Shown piece after piece: positions 1 through 13,175 of a stretch of DNA of 64,000 nucleotides (position 1 is the stretch's first letter; each line of letters opens with the position of its first letter). This stretch comes from Irpex lacteus (taxonomy: Eukaryota; Basidiomycota; Agaricomycetes; Polyporales; Irpicaceae), in contig MQVO02000018.1 of the NCBI GenBank assembly GCA_001986395.2, positions 372,001 through 436,000 of the forward strand, written 5' to 3'. Below the pieces are notes generated by a model, which was not told the origin of the DNA, did not search any database, and saw only the letters and a program-made list of their open reading frames with translations. The translations under genes and the position numbers were made by a program.

Positions 1-190
1 CCAAGGGGTGGGACCGCGTAAGTAATATGTTATTGTAGGATGCGTAAGCAGGTTAACAGGATATAATTTTTGTATAAGTATCGCTCTTTTGTATGATACT
101 CCCTCCGCGGGAACACTGTGATTCAATCCCTGAATTAGTGCCAATTTCGAAAGAAAAGAGAACGACTAAGCTTTACTTTAAACCGTTATT

Positions 191-2220
191 CTAGTGAAGA
201 CTTTGAAGCTCGTTGCTCTTGTCTTTATAGGCAGGAATCTGTATGAACGCGTTGTTGGCTAACTCTATCCACTCCTGTGACACTGGTTCATGTTGACGAG
301 CACTGAGGTCTTGTGAGACGCATCGATAGTTTTCGATGTAATGGGAAGCCGGAGTGTCCAGTGGGAAGAACTGGATCGGACAGCTGACCCTTTCATCGCA
401 CTCGGAACTTGAGTTGGCGACCAGATCAATGTGGTCCCGTTTACCCCGAAGGCTTAAGATTGTGCGAGATGTCTATGCGAACGTTGAGCTTAATATGACA
501 TATTCAGATGGAATTTCCACACACAGCAATAGAAGATGCGCCGATAAACCATCTAGGAAACGAATTAGCATGGTCGTATGAGTGATGCCGATGTAATAGG
601 CGTAGCACACTCACGGGAACCCCATTATGGCCATTGCAGATTTAGGGAGAGCATAAAGCAAGATTATGTTGGTCGCATTTGCTCCTAGATTGACCGTTCA
701 ATGTTTCATACAATTACCGAATTTCTTCGGTCTACGCACCGCACACCCTGGAAAACATAGACGTCGATATGTTATAGCGGAGATATAGAGCCAATATTCT
801 CACATAATAAATAAAATTGCTCCATCGTGAAGGAACGTCTGTGCGATCTCGTTCGTCAGACGTCCTTTGAAGTACACGGAAAGGAACCTGTAAGCAACTA
901 GGCCAAAACAGATGGCTTTGACCCTCGATAGGTGAGCTACAATACAAGTATTTGACCGCCGGTTGAGACAGACGAACCAGAATAGCTCATGTTTGAAATC
1001 TTGTTTCATCACGGAATGTGAATTATTCGTCTTGACTGCATTTGAGCTGAGTGTACCCACCGAGCTGCCAATGTCACCGGTGATATATCCGCAATATCTG
1101 ATATACAGCCCAAGATCGGAAGGGATGCAGGTGGGGGGACGATGTGCAAGCTGGTTTTGATAATCTCCAGTGTCGAAAGTGCCACTTCAATCTTTCAAAG
1201 ACAAAGGTGAGCTGAATTACAATATTAACGGCTAGCAAGTATAAATACTCACAACGGATTCAGCTAAATATTGCTCGAATGAGCTCAGAGTACTCAACAT
1301 GAGAGAGCTTCCACCAGACTTACATAGCCGCAGTGCTATCATAACTCGCTTCACTGCAGATGTAGCGAACGCCGGGGAATGAGTTCAATGTGCAATCCGC
1401 ATATAACTAACTTACTGAGAAGGCCACCATGGCAAAACGCGTATACACGAACAGCCAATAGTCCGTTGACTAGCAAGGAAATAATCTGAATGCTCCTGCA
1501 GTCACATTGTTTCAGCGGGCGTAAGAATAACCCTCACAATGAGACCACTTACACGGCTCCGAGAATTCCCCAGGTAGTACATCTATTATCATAAGTGAAT
1601 CAGGATTGAACAGAAACCAACTAGCTAATGCTACTCACGGCATTTGGTTTCGAATTGTACTGTTGGAAACTGGCACAAGTCATTTAGCGGTTAACATGTA
1701 GTCTCGTCTTGCATAACATACACGTACAGCAAGCATTGTACCTGGACCCCGTGTGAAACAGACTAAGCGTTGAATGCATATACATCCAAACAAAAACTAC
1801 GTATACAAGGTATACGAAACTGAAGTATCGAGTGATGAAGTATGTGAGGGATGGTGCCACTTGGAAACGGCGTCTTCATCAAATATTCCAAGTAACGTCA
1901 GTATCCTGAGCGGTATTAACATCAGTTAACACTTACCTCCACATCCTGTTCAGCTACACAGCAAGCTTATTAGCCTCTACAACCCTGGCCAACGGATACG
2001 AGGGTCTTACCTCTCGATCTGTGGTCAGAAGAATGTCATATCCGACCCACACGGCAGCAGCCACTAGATACATCGACGTGAGGGACATTGAACAGCAGCT
2101 AGAGTAGAGGTGCTTACCTGCATTCACGTGTAAGACGTTTGAGTCGGCAATGGTCTTGTGCAGCAAGGAAGTCTGCGCTTGCTTCTCGAGCGTCAGTAAT
2201 AGCAACGTTGCGTTCAACAT
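191..2220 (-). CDS. DUF6533-type seven-helix membrane protein, about 10-12 exons
   Basis: No long frame is visible because the gene is split into many small exons, but the pieces join into the pattern of the agaric DUF6533 membrane family (function unknown, receptor-like topology). Seen in order: start at 2220 (MLNATLLLLTLEKQAQ), then VWVGYDILLTTDRE, the DUF6533 hallmark, joined to LNRMW and RRRFQVAPSLTYFITRYFSF. Then come a hydrophobic exon with LLVNGLLAVRVYAF (the family's LRVYALY-like block), PPPASLPILGCISD, FLHDGAILFIM (usual RDG-I-F block), ANATNIILLYALPKSAMAI and IGASSIATSRTILSLR (usual C-terminal SR-LxLR block). A soluble tail runs open to the TAG at 191. Introns are about 50 nt with GT/AG ends, and no disrupting stop is needed. 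The family assignment is from memory of conserved blocks. Exact exon edges between about 1380 and 1060 are uncertain. Confidence 0.75.
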
Positions 2221-2400
2221 GCTGAGGAGATGGTGAGGGGTCTAGAGGAGCGTATATCGCGTTATCGAGCGGTTTATATGTGTGTTAATGGCAGCCACAG
2301 AAGGCTATCCATTCAGTGCCTGAGATCTGATTGAAAGCATAAGATGCGCTGCTTGAGTAAACGGCTCGCTCGCTTGTTGAAATGGCAACTCCGTTCATAA

Positions 2401-3064
2401 TTATGAATCAAATGTGACTTGCCAGGATGCTTTGGTAATCTGTCGAAGCTCAATGAGATGGAGGTCCTCGAACTTGATGTAGTCCGGGCCTAGTCGCCAG
2501 GTGTCTTTGTCGAAACGCTCGTCGTACTGAGTCTGTGGAGGAAAAGCTAGTTTGTTGGAGTCACAGGTAAGGTAGACTTGAAACACGCGTACCTCATCGA
2601 TGTAAGCTTCAACCACTTCGGCTACCTGCTTGGCAACACTTGCTAGTGTACGAGGCTGATTTTGAAGCGCAGAATACTTTTGTACGCTGAATTTCCTCCG
2701 TCCCTGTATCTAGGATTGATGGTCAGGTTATGAGCAGAGTGTAGGAGTGCCATAGTAGTATGAAACACACGTGTATGACTATCGTGTATTTGGCTCCCAT
2801 GTCTGCGAGTTGCATAACGGGGGAACTATGATCGCGTAAGTAGAGATGGATATTCTTCTCGTCGTAAGCTTTCATGAGTCGTAGCCAATCACCAGCTGGA
2901 TCGTAGAAGGTGATTGGACTGTGATATACGACTCCGTACTGTTTGCGGATTTTGCTGTTGCCGTTGGGGATGTGAACAACCTAAACCCGAGAGTCACTAC
3001 GGCATGAGAATGGCAACATATTTTTACTGACAGACGAGGGAGTACTGACCGCGGCTCCGGCCAT
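2401..3064 (-). CDS. unrecognised 157-residue protein, four exons
   Basis: Four short exons join cleanly with GT/AG introns: MAGAA / VVHIPNGNSKIRK... / IQGRRKFSVQKYSAL... / TQYDERFDKDTWRLGPDYIK..., ending at the TAA at 2401. The assembled protein is 157 residues, rather charged, with no signal peptide or membrane segment and only isolated hydrophobic stretches. The last intron (20 codons) happens to be open and in frame, so an intron-retaining form would also translate. The start at 3064 is the first ATG after an in-frame stop about 110 nt upstream. I do not recognise the family. It is head-to-tail with the DUF6533-type gene downstream, separated by 180 nt that must hold that gene's promoter. 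Confidence 0.55.
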
Positions 3065-3254
3065 TGAGTGCCAACCTGACAAGAGGAGAGACGGGTTTGC
3101 TGGATGGGGGATTAAGATATGGCCTGTATTTAAATTGGGCAGTACCGCGTGTGAGGCACATGCGTTAGGCTAGATAGGTGGTTTGTTGGGATTCGAGATT
3201 TGAAGACTATATTCGACACAACTACATGATGGGAGTGGTGTATAGGCACCGTGC

Positions 3255-3722
3255 TCAAATACCACACCCTTGGTACTGCAGGATTGATATGATGGGGGGC
3301 TGGTCGGAATAGAAGCTTGTATGGGTACACATGAGTTTCTTTCGGCTTTCCTGTTGAAGAAGATGGGTTGAGGGTACGTGTTGCTGAACACGAGGCTGGT
3401 AATTTCTCACCTTCTCGGCCAGACTGCCGCTGTAAACGGCGCATGGCCGGATACCATCGTTGGAGTAAACCTGCGAGACAGATGTCTGACTTTCTGGTTT
3501 CCCGCCCCATTCCGAAATTATTGTGGTGATCACAAGATGATTAACGAGCCTTTCCAATCTCTGAGTGGTATGGATGGGGAGGATAGGTTGTTTGGCGATG
3601 GATTGGCAGATATTCCTGCGAATGGCCTTTAGCGCCGCCGTAAGGTTCAATTCCTAAACATCAGCAATCGTGTCGACGAGTCTCTGACCAGCTCGTACCG
3701 CACAAGATATCCGCGTCCGCAT
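3255..3722 (-). CDS. possible small hypothetical gene, three exons
   Basis: A minus-strand frame of about 130 codons (3650 down to 3255) is preceded by a plausible first exon starting MRTRISCA at 3722. A 45-nt intron ending in TTTAG removes the TAG that would otherwise interrupt the frame. A further GTGAGA...CAACAG intron near 3410-3350 keeps the frame open to TGA. The peptide is basic, with ELNLTAALKAIRRN and RLERLVNHLVITTIISEW stretches that look helical. I recognise no family, and codon pattern alone does not prove that it is coding. It could be a chance frame or part of a longer gene extending upstream, since membrane-like codon stretches lie at 3790-3960 on the same strand. Confidence 0.28.
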
Positions 3723-4946
3723 AAAACAGTAATCACCGGGGGGCCACATATCTCAATATTCATTCTTCTAAATCAAGATGGAATCGTCAGCAGGCTGAGG
3801 GTCATGCCAGCCATCCGAGCAACAAGAAATATACCCACCGTTGAAAGGAGCTGGTTTCAGCAATACGAGTATTGCGCAAGTGCAAGGTCCATCGACACCC
3901 AGGATACGAGGGGCACAACTGCGTTGAGCAAGACTGGAAGTGCGGTGTGTGGGGGTACCTTGGCGATAGTAGGTACGACCGGGCTTCAAAGAATAGAACG
4001 GCTGAAATCTTTCAGAAAGTCTCTATACGCTGTGTCAGCACATTCACTCCTGGAATTGAGGTGATAGAAGGCTGAAATAGTACTGTGTGTTAAACGGTAC
4101 GTACCTCGATCTAGGCGAGTCCAGCAGAATCTAATCCCTACCTGAACGTCCTTCAAAAGGTCACGTTCATACCCATCGGGGGTTTCGTTCTATCTTAAAT
4201 GCAGGCGCACTCCATATACCAAGGTTGCGAAGTCCTGTATAATCGCAGCATCCGATTGGAGCTCGGGCAATCGTCAGGTTATTCATCACAGAGAATAAGC
4301 CTGGAGAAAATGGTGCCGTTTCAAGCCATTACCGCGCATAAAACTGCATATAGAAGCCATGATTGTGTTCATGGATTAGGTTGGGAACACGAAGTAGAGT
4401 TCGATGGGGCAGAAGCTTCATACGTGTGGTCAGTTCATTTCATTGGCACATTGCAGCATGAATAGCACTAACCAATTCGACAGGATTCTCAGCTCTGCAT
4501 GCGCAGGGTCCGGCACATCGCCTATGCCTCCTTGAGAGTCAAGGCTTTGAATGTATCTCAAATCCATATGCAACGTTTGAAAGGAATCAATGTGGATTCG
4601 TCATGGCGATCGACGACAGCTTGTAGTAGTACGCATCGACGTGCAGCTAAGACAAAGATCGCTGACGTGCACAATACCCGATAGTAGCTTCCTTAAAGAC
4701 CACTAAGGCCCTGTGTCGACCAGCGCAGTACGGATCGTTTTGACGAATATTGATGAGTTTCTGGTAAGTATGTTTAGTGTCAGCCTTGAACGGTCCTTTG
4801 ATACTGGTATTCAGTTGCAGCCTCTATCTCACCTTAACATTCAGTATGCAGCTGTCTGCTAACCACCACGTAAGGCATCGACTCGGAAGCCAATCTGACT
4901 TAGACTATCTCGAAGCCGTCATCGTAGAGTAAGTTACTTTCGAGTA
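3723..4946. other. gene-poor stretch, no supported gene
   Basis: Only short overlapping frames are present. On the minus strand around 3790-3960 one frame reads as two hydrophobic runs (LPVLLNAVVPLVSWVSMDLA and VGIFLVARMAGMTLSLL) separated by a stop. This could be exons of a small membrane protein, but I could not join them with convincing splice sites. Confidence 0.3.
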
Positions 4947-5219
4947 AGGCCCCGTTCTGTAACCACGTTATGCTGTCTGTTACACTACGTTATCGTCCTA
5001 AATAAGGCTAAAAGTCAGTACCACTCTGTTATACTCTGCTATGCTCCGTTAACCTTACTCCGTGACTTTACGCGCACAACGTTTGCCGTCACGTTTTACC
5101 GCCAACGCGTTGTTTCATTGGATAGAACGTGTGACAAAGTGTTACTTTTCTGACCAAGCATCCGGTGCGTAACGTAACAGAGCCATAACAGAGCATAACG
5201 TGGTTACAGAACGGGGCCT
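4947..5219. mobile_element. MITE-like non-autonomous DNA element, 273 bp
   Basis: Two 28-bp perfect terminal inverted repeats bound the element: 4947-4974 starts AGGCCCCGTTCTGTAACC, and 5192-5219 is its exact reverse complement. Weaker complementarity continues inward (GTTATGCTGTCTGTTACACT... against ...CGTAACAGAGCCATAACAGA), so most of the element could fold on itself. It holds no coding frame. No target-site duplication is clear; the flanks read GAGTA on the left and AAGTAATT on the right. It lies about 285 bp upstream of the gene at 5505. The short length, perfect termini and absence of coding are typical of a MITE mobilised by a transposase encoded elsewhere. Confidence 0.8.
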
Positions 5220-5504
5220 AAGTAATTGTAGACGGAAAATATCGGCGCTATCATCCTGCTGGCGCCTAAAGCCTCGCCGCCTCTCTCAACCTTAAAAGCG
5301 TGCGGCCGTCGTCTTCTCAGTACAGCGACAGCGTAACTCTCAACTCCGTATAACAACAATAAGTGAGCTCAGAGCCTCTACTACTGGTATGGAACATGGC
5401 TCATAAGTACTAATAGCCTGGCTCAAGTACTATATCCAAGTCACTCGACCTCGCTCGACCTGTACATGTCTTAAACAGTCTGAAATACAGGAGGCTCCGA
5501 CTCG

Positions 5505-6497
5505 ATGCCCTCTACCTCCTGCCCGATGTCCGCAGCATCCCCGGATGACTCTATAATGACACTACGACGCAGTGTCCGTGAATGCGTCAGGAGTATTACA
5601 CCCGTTCAAGATCTGGGTGTTCGAACTGAAGCTGGAACTGCAAAGCGAGCTCTGGTGACCTCTCTGAAGACAAATGCTACTGGTGCTAGTGGGAATGACT
5701 TGCAGACGCTGCAACATCTATCCTCTGATGCTCCCTGGGCTGCTTCTGGAGACAGCTTCAGGTTCATGGCGACCACCTATAAGACGTCGCACTCCAAGTC
5801 GGAGGGCGACTGCGTCTTACCAGTCTCAAATCACAAGCCAGAACAATGTCTAGATCTCGCGTATATACTCGAAGGACGCACTGACGACGTCTACTATGGC
5901 TCGAGGAAGGAGATCTTTCAGGTTCTTGCCGCATACAACGACCGTCTGAAGGCCCTGGAGACCGAACGAAGCATCTACAACGAACGCATACTTTGCTTGG
6001 AGACTTCAAAGACCTCTCTGCAAAATGAAACATGGCTTTTGAAAGAAGAGTTAAAAAGGATGGGTACGACACTAGAAGCCCGATCGCCGAATCTTCCTCT
6101 GCAGTCTGGTAGTTATATAATCACCAACGCCGGCTTCAAGAACGAGCTCGGCTTTCCTATAGATCCGGCCCACCCCGATCGAAGTGTACTCAGTGCGTGC
6201 TCTAGCAGGAACGATACGCAGAAGTCCATAGTAAGTCCAATCACAACTGATATTCTCCCTGCTGAGAAATATATGTTCAGTGGGATGTTAGCTGCGGGGA
6301 TGCTCTCAAGTATACCATTCGAAGTACCCGCTGTTGGCTCTACGCCAATGCTTGGAAATTCTCTGGAATTGGAGACAAAGTCCTCGGTGTACCGGAGGAG
6401 CGCGAATTCTATATCACGTCCCCGGAAAACGACAGGCAATACATGTGCACTCTCAAAAGCGTCCTTTCTACTTAATACTGTCACTGAATTGGCTTGA
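5505..6497 (+). CDS. unrecognised 330-residue protein with a central coiled coil
   Basis: A single uninterrupted 330-codon frame, long for this intron-rich window. Residues about 135-190 contain a charged heptad-like segment (KEIFQVLAAYNDRLKALE, then TERSIYNERILCLE) predicted by eye to form a short coiled coil. The N-terminal 100 residues and the C-terminal third are Ser/Thr-rich and look disordered. There is no signal peptide and no recognisable domain. The ATG at 5505 follows closely after a CT-rich leader and is the first in frame. A MITE-like element ends 285 bp upstream. It converges on the alpha-fucosidase gene. The function is unknown. Confidence 0.6.
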   Translation: MPSTSCPMSAASPDDSIMTLRRSVRECVRSITPVQDLGVRTEAGTAKRALVTSLKTNATGASGNDLQTLQHLSSDAPWAASGDSFRFMATTYKTSHSKSEGDCVLPVSNHKPEQCLDLAYILEGRTDDVYYGSRKEIFQVLAAYNDRLKALETERSIYNERILCLETSKTSLQNETWLLKEELKRMGTTLEARSPNLPLQSGSYIITNAGFKNELGFPIDPAHPDRSVLSACSSRNDTQKSIVSPITTDILPAEKYMFSGMLAAGMLSSIPFEVPAVGSTPMLGNSLELETKSSVYRRSANSISRPRKTTGNTCALSKASFLLNTVTELA

Positions 6498-6835
6498 TAG
6501 GATCTGTTCGCCAGACTCACCGAGCCTTATATGGACGCTGACGAACGGCGGTGATGGATGTGAGGTAAGTCCAGTGAATGATAATGCGCATATACGTATC
6601 CGACAAGTCTTTTAGGTTGTTTTGATGGAAGACAGTAGAAATCTCTGTCAAAGATGGCTATTCGAGAGAGTCACCGAAGGAACGAAAACCGCAGATGCTT
6701 GACGTACAGATTCTGGATGCTATATGGATGTATTCGAAACAAAGTCCTTATTGTACACATCATACAAGACATGCCGTATCTATCGGGATAGAATTAGCTC
6801 TCAGCAACAGTCGATTATCAGACATCGACCAACCT
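6498..6835. other. convergent intergenic region
   Basis: Lies between the stops of two convergent genes and must hold both 3' ends. No further gene, repeat or RNA was seen. Confidence 0.5.
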
Positions 6836-9800
6836 TTACGCATAGACAACCTGGAACGCCCAAGCCGGCAAGTTCACCACATCCAACTCGTTATCGCGTA
6901 CATCAATGTTTAGTACGCCATTCCCGTCTACACTCCAAGATAAGGCTGCACCACTGCCTCCAAGTACATGTACTTTGTCGCCTTCAAGGATCGGAACAGG
7001 TGCCGTAGTTCGCAGAGTACCGTTCTCCGGGCGACTCAGAGCGATGATGTAGAATGCGGACGTGGTCGTGGTAAACCTGACATTGGTCAGGCCCTCAGTC
7101 TGATCTGCTGGCTGAATGAACCACGGTCTGGTTCCATAGATGGCGTCCCCAGCCTTTGAAAGCCACTCTCCGACTTGTAGAAGTGGCTCTCGCTCTTCCG
7201 GAATCACTGTACCGTCTGCCATGGGCCCCTGGAACCAGACTCTCGAGTCAGGAAGACAGATAGAGGAGATTGGCAAGAATATACGCACGATGTCGAGAAG
7301 GAAGTTACCATTCTTCGACACAATACTGTGGGGATGGATGAGTAAAGGTGAAGGTGTGAATCAAATCAAATCCAATACGTACTCGATGAGCTCGGTGATG
7401 ATGCTTGATGCGTTCTGGTAGTTCTGGGGTGGCCTAACTCATCGTTATTTCAGTAAATTGCGCAAAACATTAGACAGTTTTCAATAAAAAATGCGACGTA
7501 CGTATCTGAGTTATAGCCATAACTGAACGGGTCCAGGCCTGCATTGGTTTCCCATTTCTGGAACTATTATGACAGATAGAGAGCAGCGAGTTATTACAGA
7601 GAGCGAGGCAAACAGCGTTGATTAAAGCTTACAGGAGGAGAAGCAAATGTGGTGTATTCTGGTGTGACAAAGTCGGACTGGTTGGCGCCGCACCGATTAT
7701 TCATAACTACCTGACGTCCCTGTGACGCAGCATAGTTATACCAATCTCCCCCTAACAGTATCGTTGATGCGTGATGAGAACGTTCAATATATTGGCACAG
7801 TCTGGCGCACCAATTGCAGGGAATGCAGAAGGCCCCCCGATGTCGCACCTTCGTGCACCCTGTCACGATAAATCACCACAGATTGAAGTTCAAGAGCGAC
7901 GGACCATAGAATATCCGTATCATATTCATAAAATAACGTCTCCATTTGAGGTTTCTGGACTATCACACGTGTTTTGTGAGCAATGTACGAGTTTCTACAT
8001 GACGACCGTGCTTACTATCCTCGATGAAATCGTCAACCTCAACGTATCCTATAAATGGATCGCAGCATTCCCCAGTGTATGCATTCAAAGCAGGGTGTCC
8101 AGGCCAATCACGTCTCCCATATGGGCCATACGCAGGGTTGTACCACTCCGGTAGACTGAAATATACCTAAAATACGTGAGATATGTCCGTGACTAAGAGT
8201 ACTAGCGACGGCTTACTCCTCGATGCAGCTCAGGATGTCTAGATTTTGCACTGGAAAATAGATCTTTCACGATGTCACGTCTAGACATATATCAGCAGTA
8301 TTTCACTAACGAATGATGCATTACCAAAGGACTTACTTTGGACCCAGCTTAATTGAGTTGCGGTCGCTGGATTTACCAGTATCGAACTAATATCTGATAA
8401 GCCTACAAGAACGAATATAGAAGTCAGATACGAGTTATTCACATACCAGAGCGAATCCGTCGTGATGCTTGCTGGTAAGAACGAAGTACTTGGCCCCAGC
8501 CGCAGCAAATAGATCGGTCCAGTTATCCGGGTTCCAGTTCGAGGTTGTCCAATTGGCAATGAAGTCGTCGTACACAACGCTTTCACCATATGTCTCTTTA
8601 TGATGAACCCACGTCGGGGAGCTATCGTTCGCAGCTGGTTGAATGGAGAGGTAAACAACTCGCACCACAGATACATAGCGTTTCGGACTCACGGACGTGC
8701 AGCTGCCAGTCATACCTGCACACATCGATGATCGCAAATTAGAACACGCAACTCACGAAGAGATAAGAAATTCACCATTCAGCGTACTGTTTCCCCGACG
8801 GCGCCCATGCGGGAACAGCGTAAACTCCCTAAGGGCATTCTCAGCGGAGTCAAGCAGGGGTAAATTTGCCACCAACCCAGTGTATCTTAACACAAACAGT
8901 CAGTCGAACATAGCCTTGTTAATACACGTCAGAACTTACGAAGATACCAAACTTTCCGTCTTCATACTGCAGCGTCATATACCACCAGTCAACCTTGTTA
9001 GACATGAGCAAGATGTAATGGGACTAACCCAATCCGGAGGCTCATGAGTTCGCAAACTAGAGTCTTCATTTCTCCAATCTTCAATTCCAACAGGTATTGT
9101 CCATTGTGTACGACCGTCTAACGTAGCGGTAGATGAATGGTGACGATCTGGGACGAGCTTTACCATAACATCCACGTTGCTTCCGACCTTCACTCCAGGA
9201 CGAATTTTCACCCCAACCTTGACGGTGATCTGGTCATTGGTTCTCAGACGGACCACTCGTCCTGGGACAACGGTATCTAGAGCATTCGAGGTGATAGTCA
9301 CGTTATGAGGAGTGGTGAGCCACGCAGAAGCCGGTGCGTCAAGAGGGGCAAGATTGTTCAAGATGACCTCGATCACTTGGATACGCTCAGAACCAGAGGC
9401 CCCCGCGTTCGACCATCTTGTGGTAGGGCGAACATTCTGCACGGTGAGAACAGCCGAATCCCTGGAATAAGATGCCTCGAGGAGCGTAAGGGCAAACACG
9501 TCGATTGCGCTATCGGCGCTCGGAAGAGTGATAGATTGAAGGGGTTGAGAGCTGGGAACGCGAACAGTGACATATCCGATCGTCGATGTGTTCCACTCAA
9601 TAGTTTTTCCTTCGTCAATCGAGGCATTTGCATAAAAGAATGGTCTGAATGAAACTCCCGTGAGAGCGCGCAGGAGATGGAGTTGAAGAGATCTTACGTT
9701 TGTATTGGACCGTTGAACGGATTGTCATTCCACCAACCACCGATAACAAACCCCGTAGAGCTACTCGAGCCGTCCGTGAAAGTGAAGTTGACATTCCCTC

Positions 9801-10246
9801 GAGCGTAGTCTCTATTTTCTGCTGGGCGTCCCGTTTGAGTTACGGCCGTGGCAAGCAAGTGCAACGAGTGAAACCCTGTGTTTTCTGGGAGGGAAATCAC
9901 CTGTGACGCCGCTCGCACGGTGTCGAGAGCTGATTTGTTCTGAAATGGTGGAAGATGGAACTGGAAGTAATATGAGCGAAAGAATGAGACACTGAGTGGG
10001 CTATAGGAGATATATGCATACCTCAACTCCTTGATAAACAAACGAGGTGGCCTTTGGGAGATGTTCAACAGGAAGCGCCCTCCCGAATCCGTCGAAGTCG
10101 GCCAAGGTGTCGTTAAGTCCAGTCGACGCAGTCTTTGCGTTCAGATGTGAACCAAGATTAACTTGTAGTCCGGCCGCATCAGTGAGAGTCAGCAGATAGC
10201 ATAGCAAAGCGATGATCAGGATAAGACTGGTGTTCGACAGAGACAT
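6836..10246 (-). CDS. secreted GH29 alpha-L-fucosidase with N-terminal beta-sandwich region
   Basis: Hydrolyses alpha-L-fucosides, presumably outside the cell. About fifteen exons join into a complete protein of roughly 800 residues. A signal peptide at the start (MSLSNTSLILIIALLCYLL...DA) is followed by about 330 residues of beta-rich accessory sequence. The GH29 barrel then reads KFGIFIHWGVYAVPAWAPSG, KQYAEWYDW, AGAKYFVLTSKHHDGFALF, SLPEWYNPAYGPYG, EVDDFIEDIQKPQMETLFYE, DTDILWCDIGGP (containing the expected nucleophile Asp), QVVMNNRCG, WETNAGLDPFSYGYN and VSKNGNFLLDIGP. A C-terminal beta domain contains AIYGTRPW. All key blocks are intact and all introns are GT/AG. A start 75 nt upstream (10321) would add 25 residues, but MSLS gives a normal signal peptide. 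The general acid/base was not identified. Confidence 0.9.
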
Positions 10247-10762
10247 GTTACAAAGCCACACGAATGAGCTGGCTATGAGCCCCATGTTCGTCCAATACTT
10301 ATATGCACATGCGCGACCCATACGGCAGAGGTGCCACTTATTCCATCAGTTCGATTCTAGAAGTAAGCCTTAGCAGGTCTCATCAAAAATTCAATTATAA
10401 CACTTACTGGAATGCACGTCATATGGCCTTCAACGGACCGTAAGAAGTACTAACTGAAGCCGTCATATTCCGGAAGGTAGTGCGAGTGACCGTGCGGCGG
10501 CCCTGAACAGCCAAAAGCAGTCGTGAACGATGACCTCCAAGCTCGAATCAGTCCTGCACTGTCTTGAATGTCAGAAAAAGGTGAGTCCCAATACGTCACC
10601 TCCAAGTGAAACTGCTATAATTGCTATCAGCTCCAGGCTATGCGTACAGTCCAATTAATACATGTATCCGATTGTGTACAACAACAGTATTCAAGACCCC
10701 ATCCATACAAACCCAACGTTAAGAAAGTACATACCCAATTCCAATTCCAATCCGTACTGCTG
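10247..10762. other. intergenic, promoter region of the fucosidase gene
   Basis: Between the kinase stop and the fucosidase start, both on the minus strand. No coding signal or repeat was seen. Confidence 0.5.
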
Positions 10763-12501
<1,739 letters not shown>

Positions 12502-13175
12502 GTCGCGCTACGCCTCCCGAGCGTCGTAATCGTCGTCTGTCGGGGTGTCGGCGACGTTGGATCTTGTCGAGGGAGACATTCCGTGGTGACCTTGTTCGAC
12601 GTCGTCTAAAGGACGCCTCGGTAGATGCCGGACATGTGGTCAGCCTGACATGGGCGCGTCTCATCACAACAAATCCGAATCGCCTGCTTGCACAATTAAA
12701 CTGCGGACGTCGAAAAACAAAAACATGCATCTAACCTACACTCTGATCGGAGTAAGTATCGCAATTAATCTACCTGATCTAACAGAGATGTCGGTCGCAT
12801 GTTAGCGGCACTTTGGTGCGTCGAGTTCTCAATGTAAAGCCGGTGAGAAAATACGAGTTCAGCTAGAGCTGTTTCGTAATGTGGGCATATCAGTATGTGA
12901 GAGCAAGCTGAGGGTCGGAATCATGGGTTCGAATTGGCGGCGATAGTGCAGCCGTGAGAGCCATGATCAAGCGCCAACAGTGGTATCACTGCCTTAAAAG
13001 GTATGTCAGCACTTGGTGGCGTTTTTCCTCAGGCAACAACAAAGAACGTTGAACTTCTGAACACCCAGTACTATGCAATAACCGACAGATAGCTATATAA
13101 TGTACTACAATATATCCTCTAACACATGAAAGTTCGTAAGATCCAACGCACGCCCAAATCCAAATTGACACGGAT
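12502..13175. other. intergenic, 5' region of the PKA gene
   Basis: Short chance frames only. A GGGTTCGAATT stretch near 12928 resembles a tRNA T-loop, but no tRNA cloverleaf surrounds it. Confidence 0.5.

Noticed and set aside
3804..4064. 86-codon plus-strand frame as a gene
   Set aside because: No domain and no splice partners; it overlaps a hydrophobic minus-strand frame, so neither is secure.
12920..12945. GGGTTCGAATT near 12928 as part of a tRNA gene
   Set aside because: No acceptor, D-arm or anticodon stem can be built around it.
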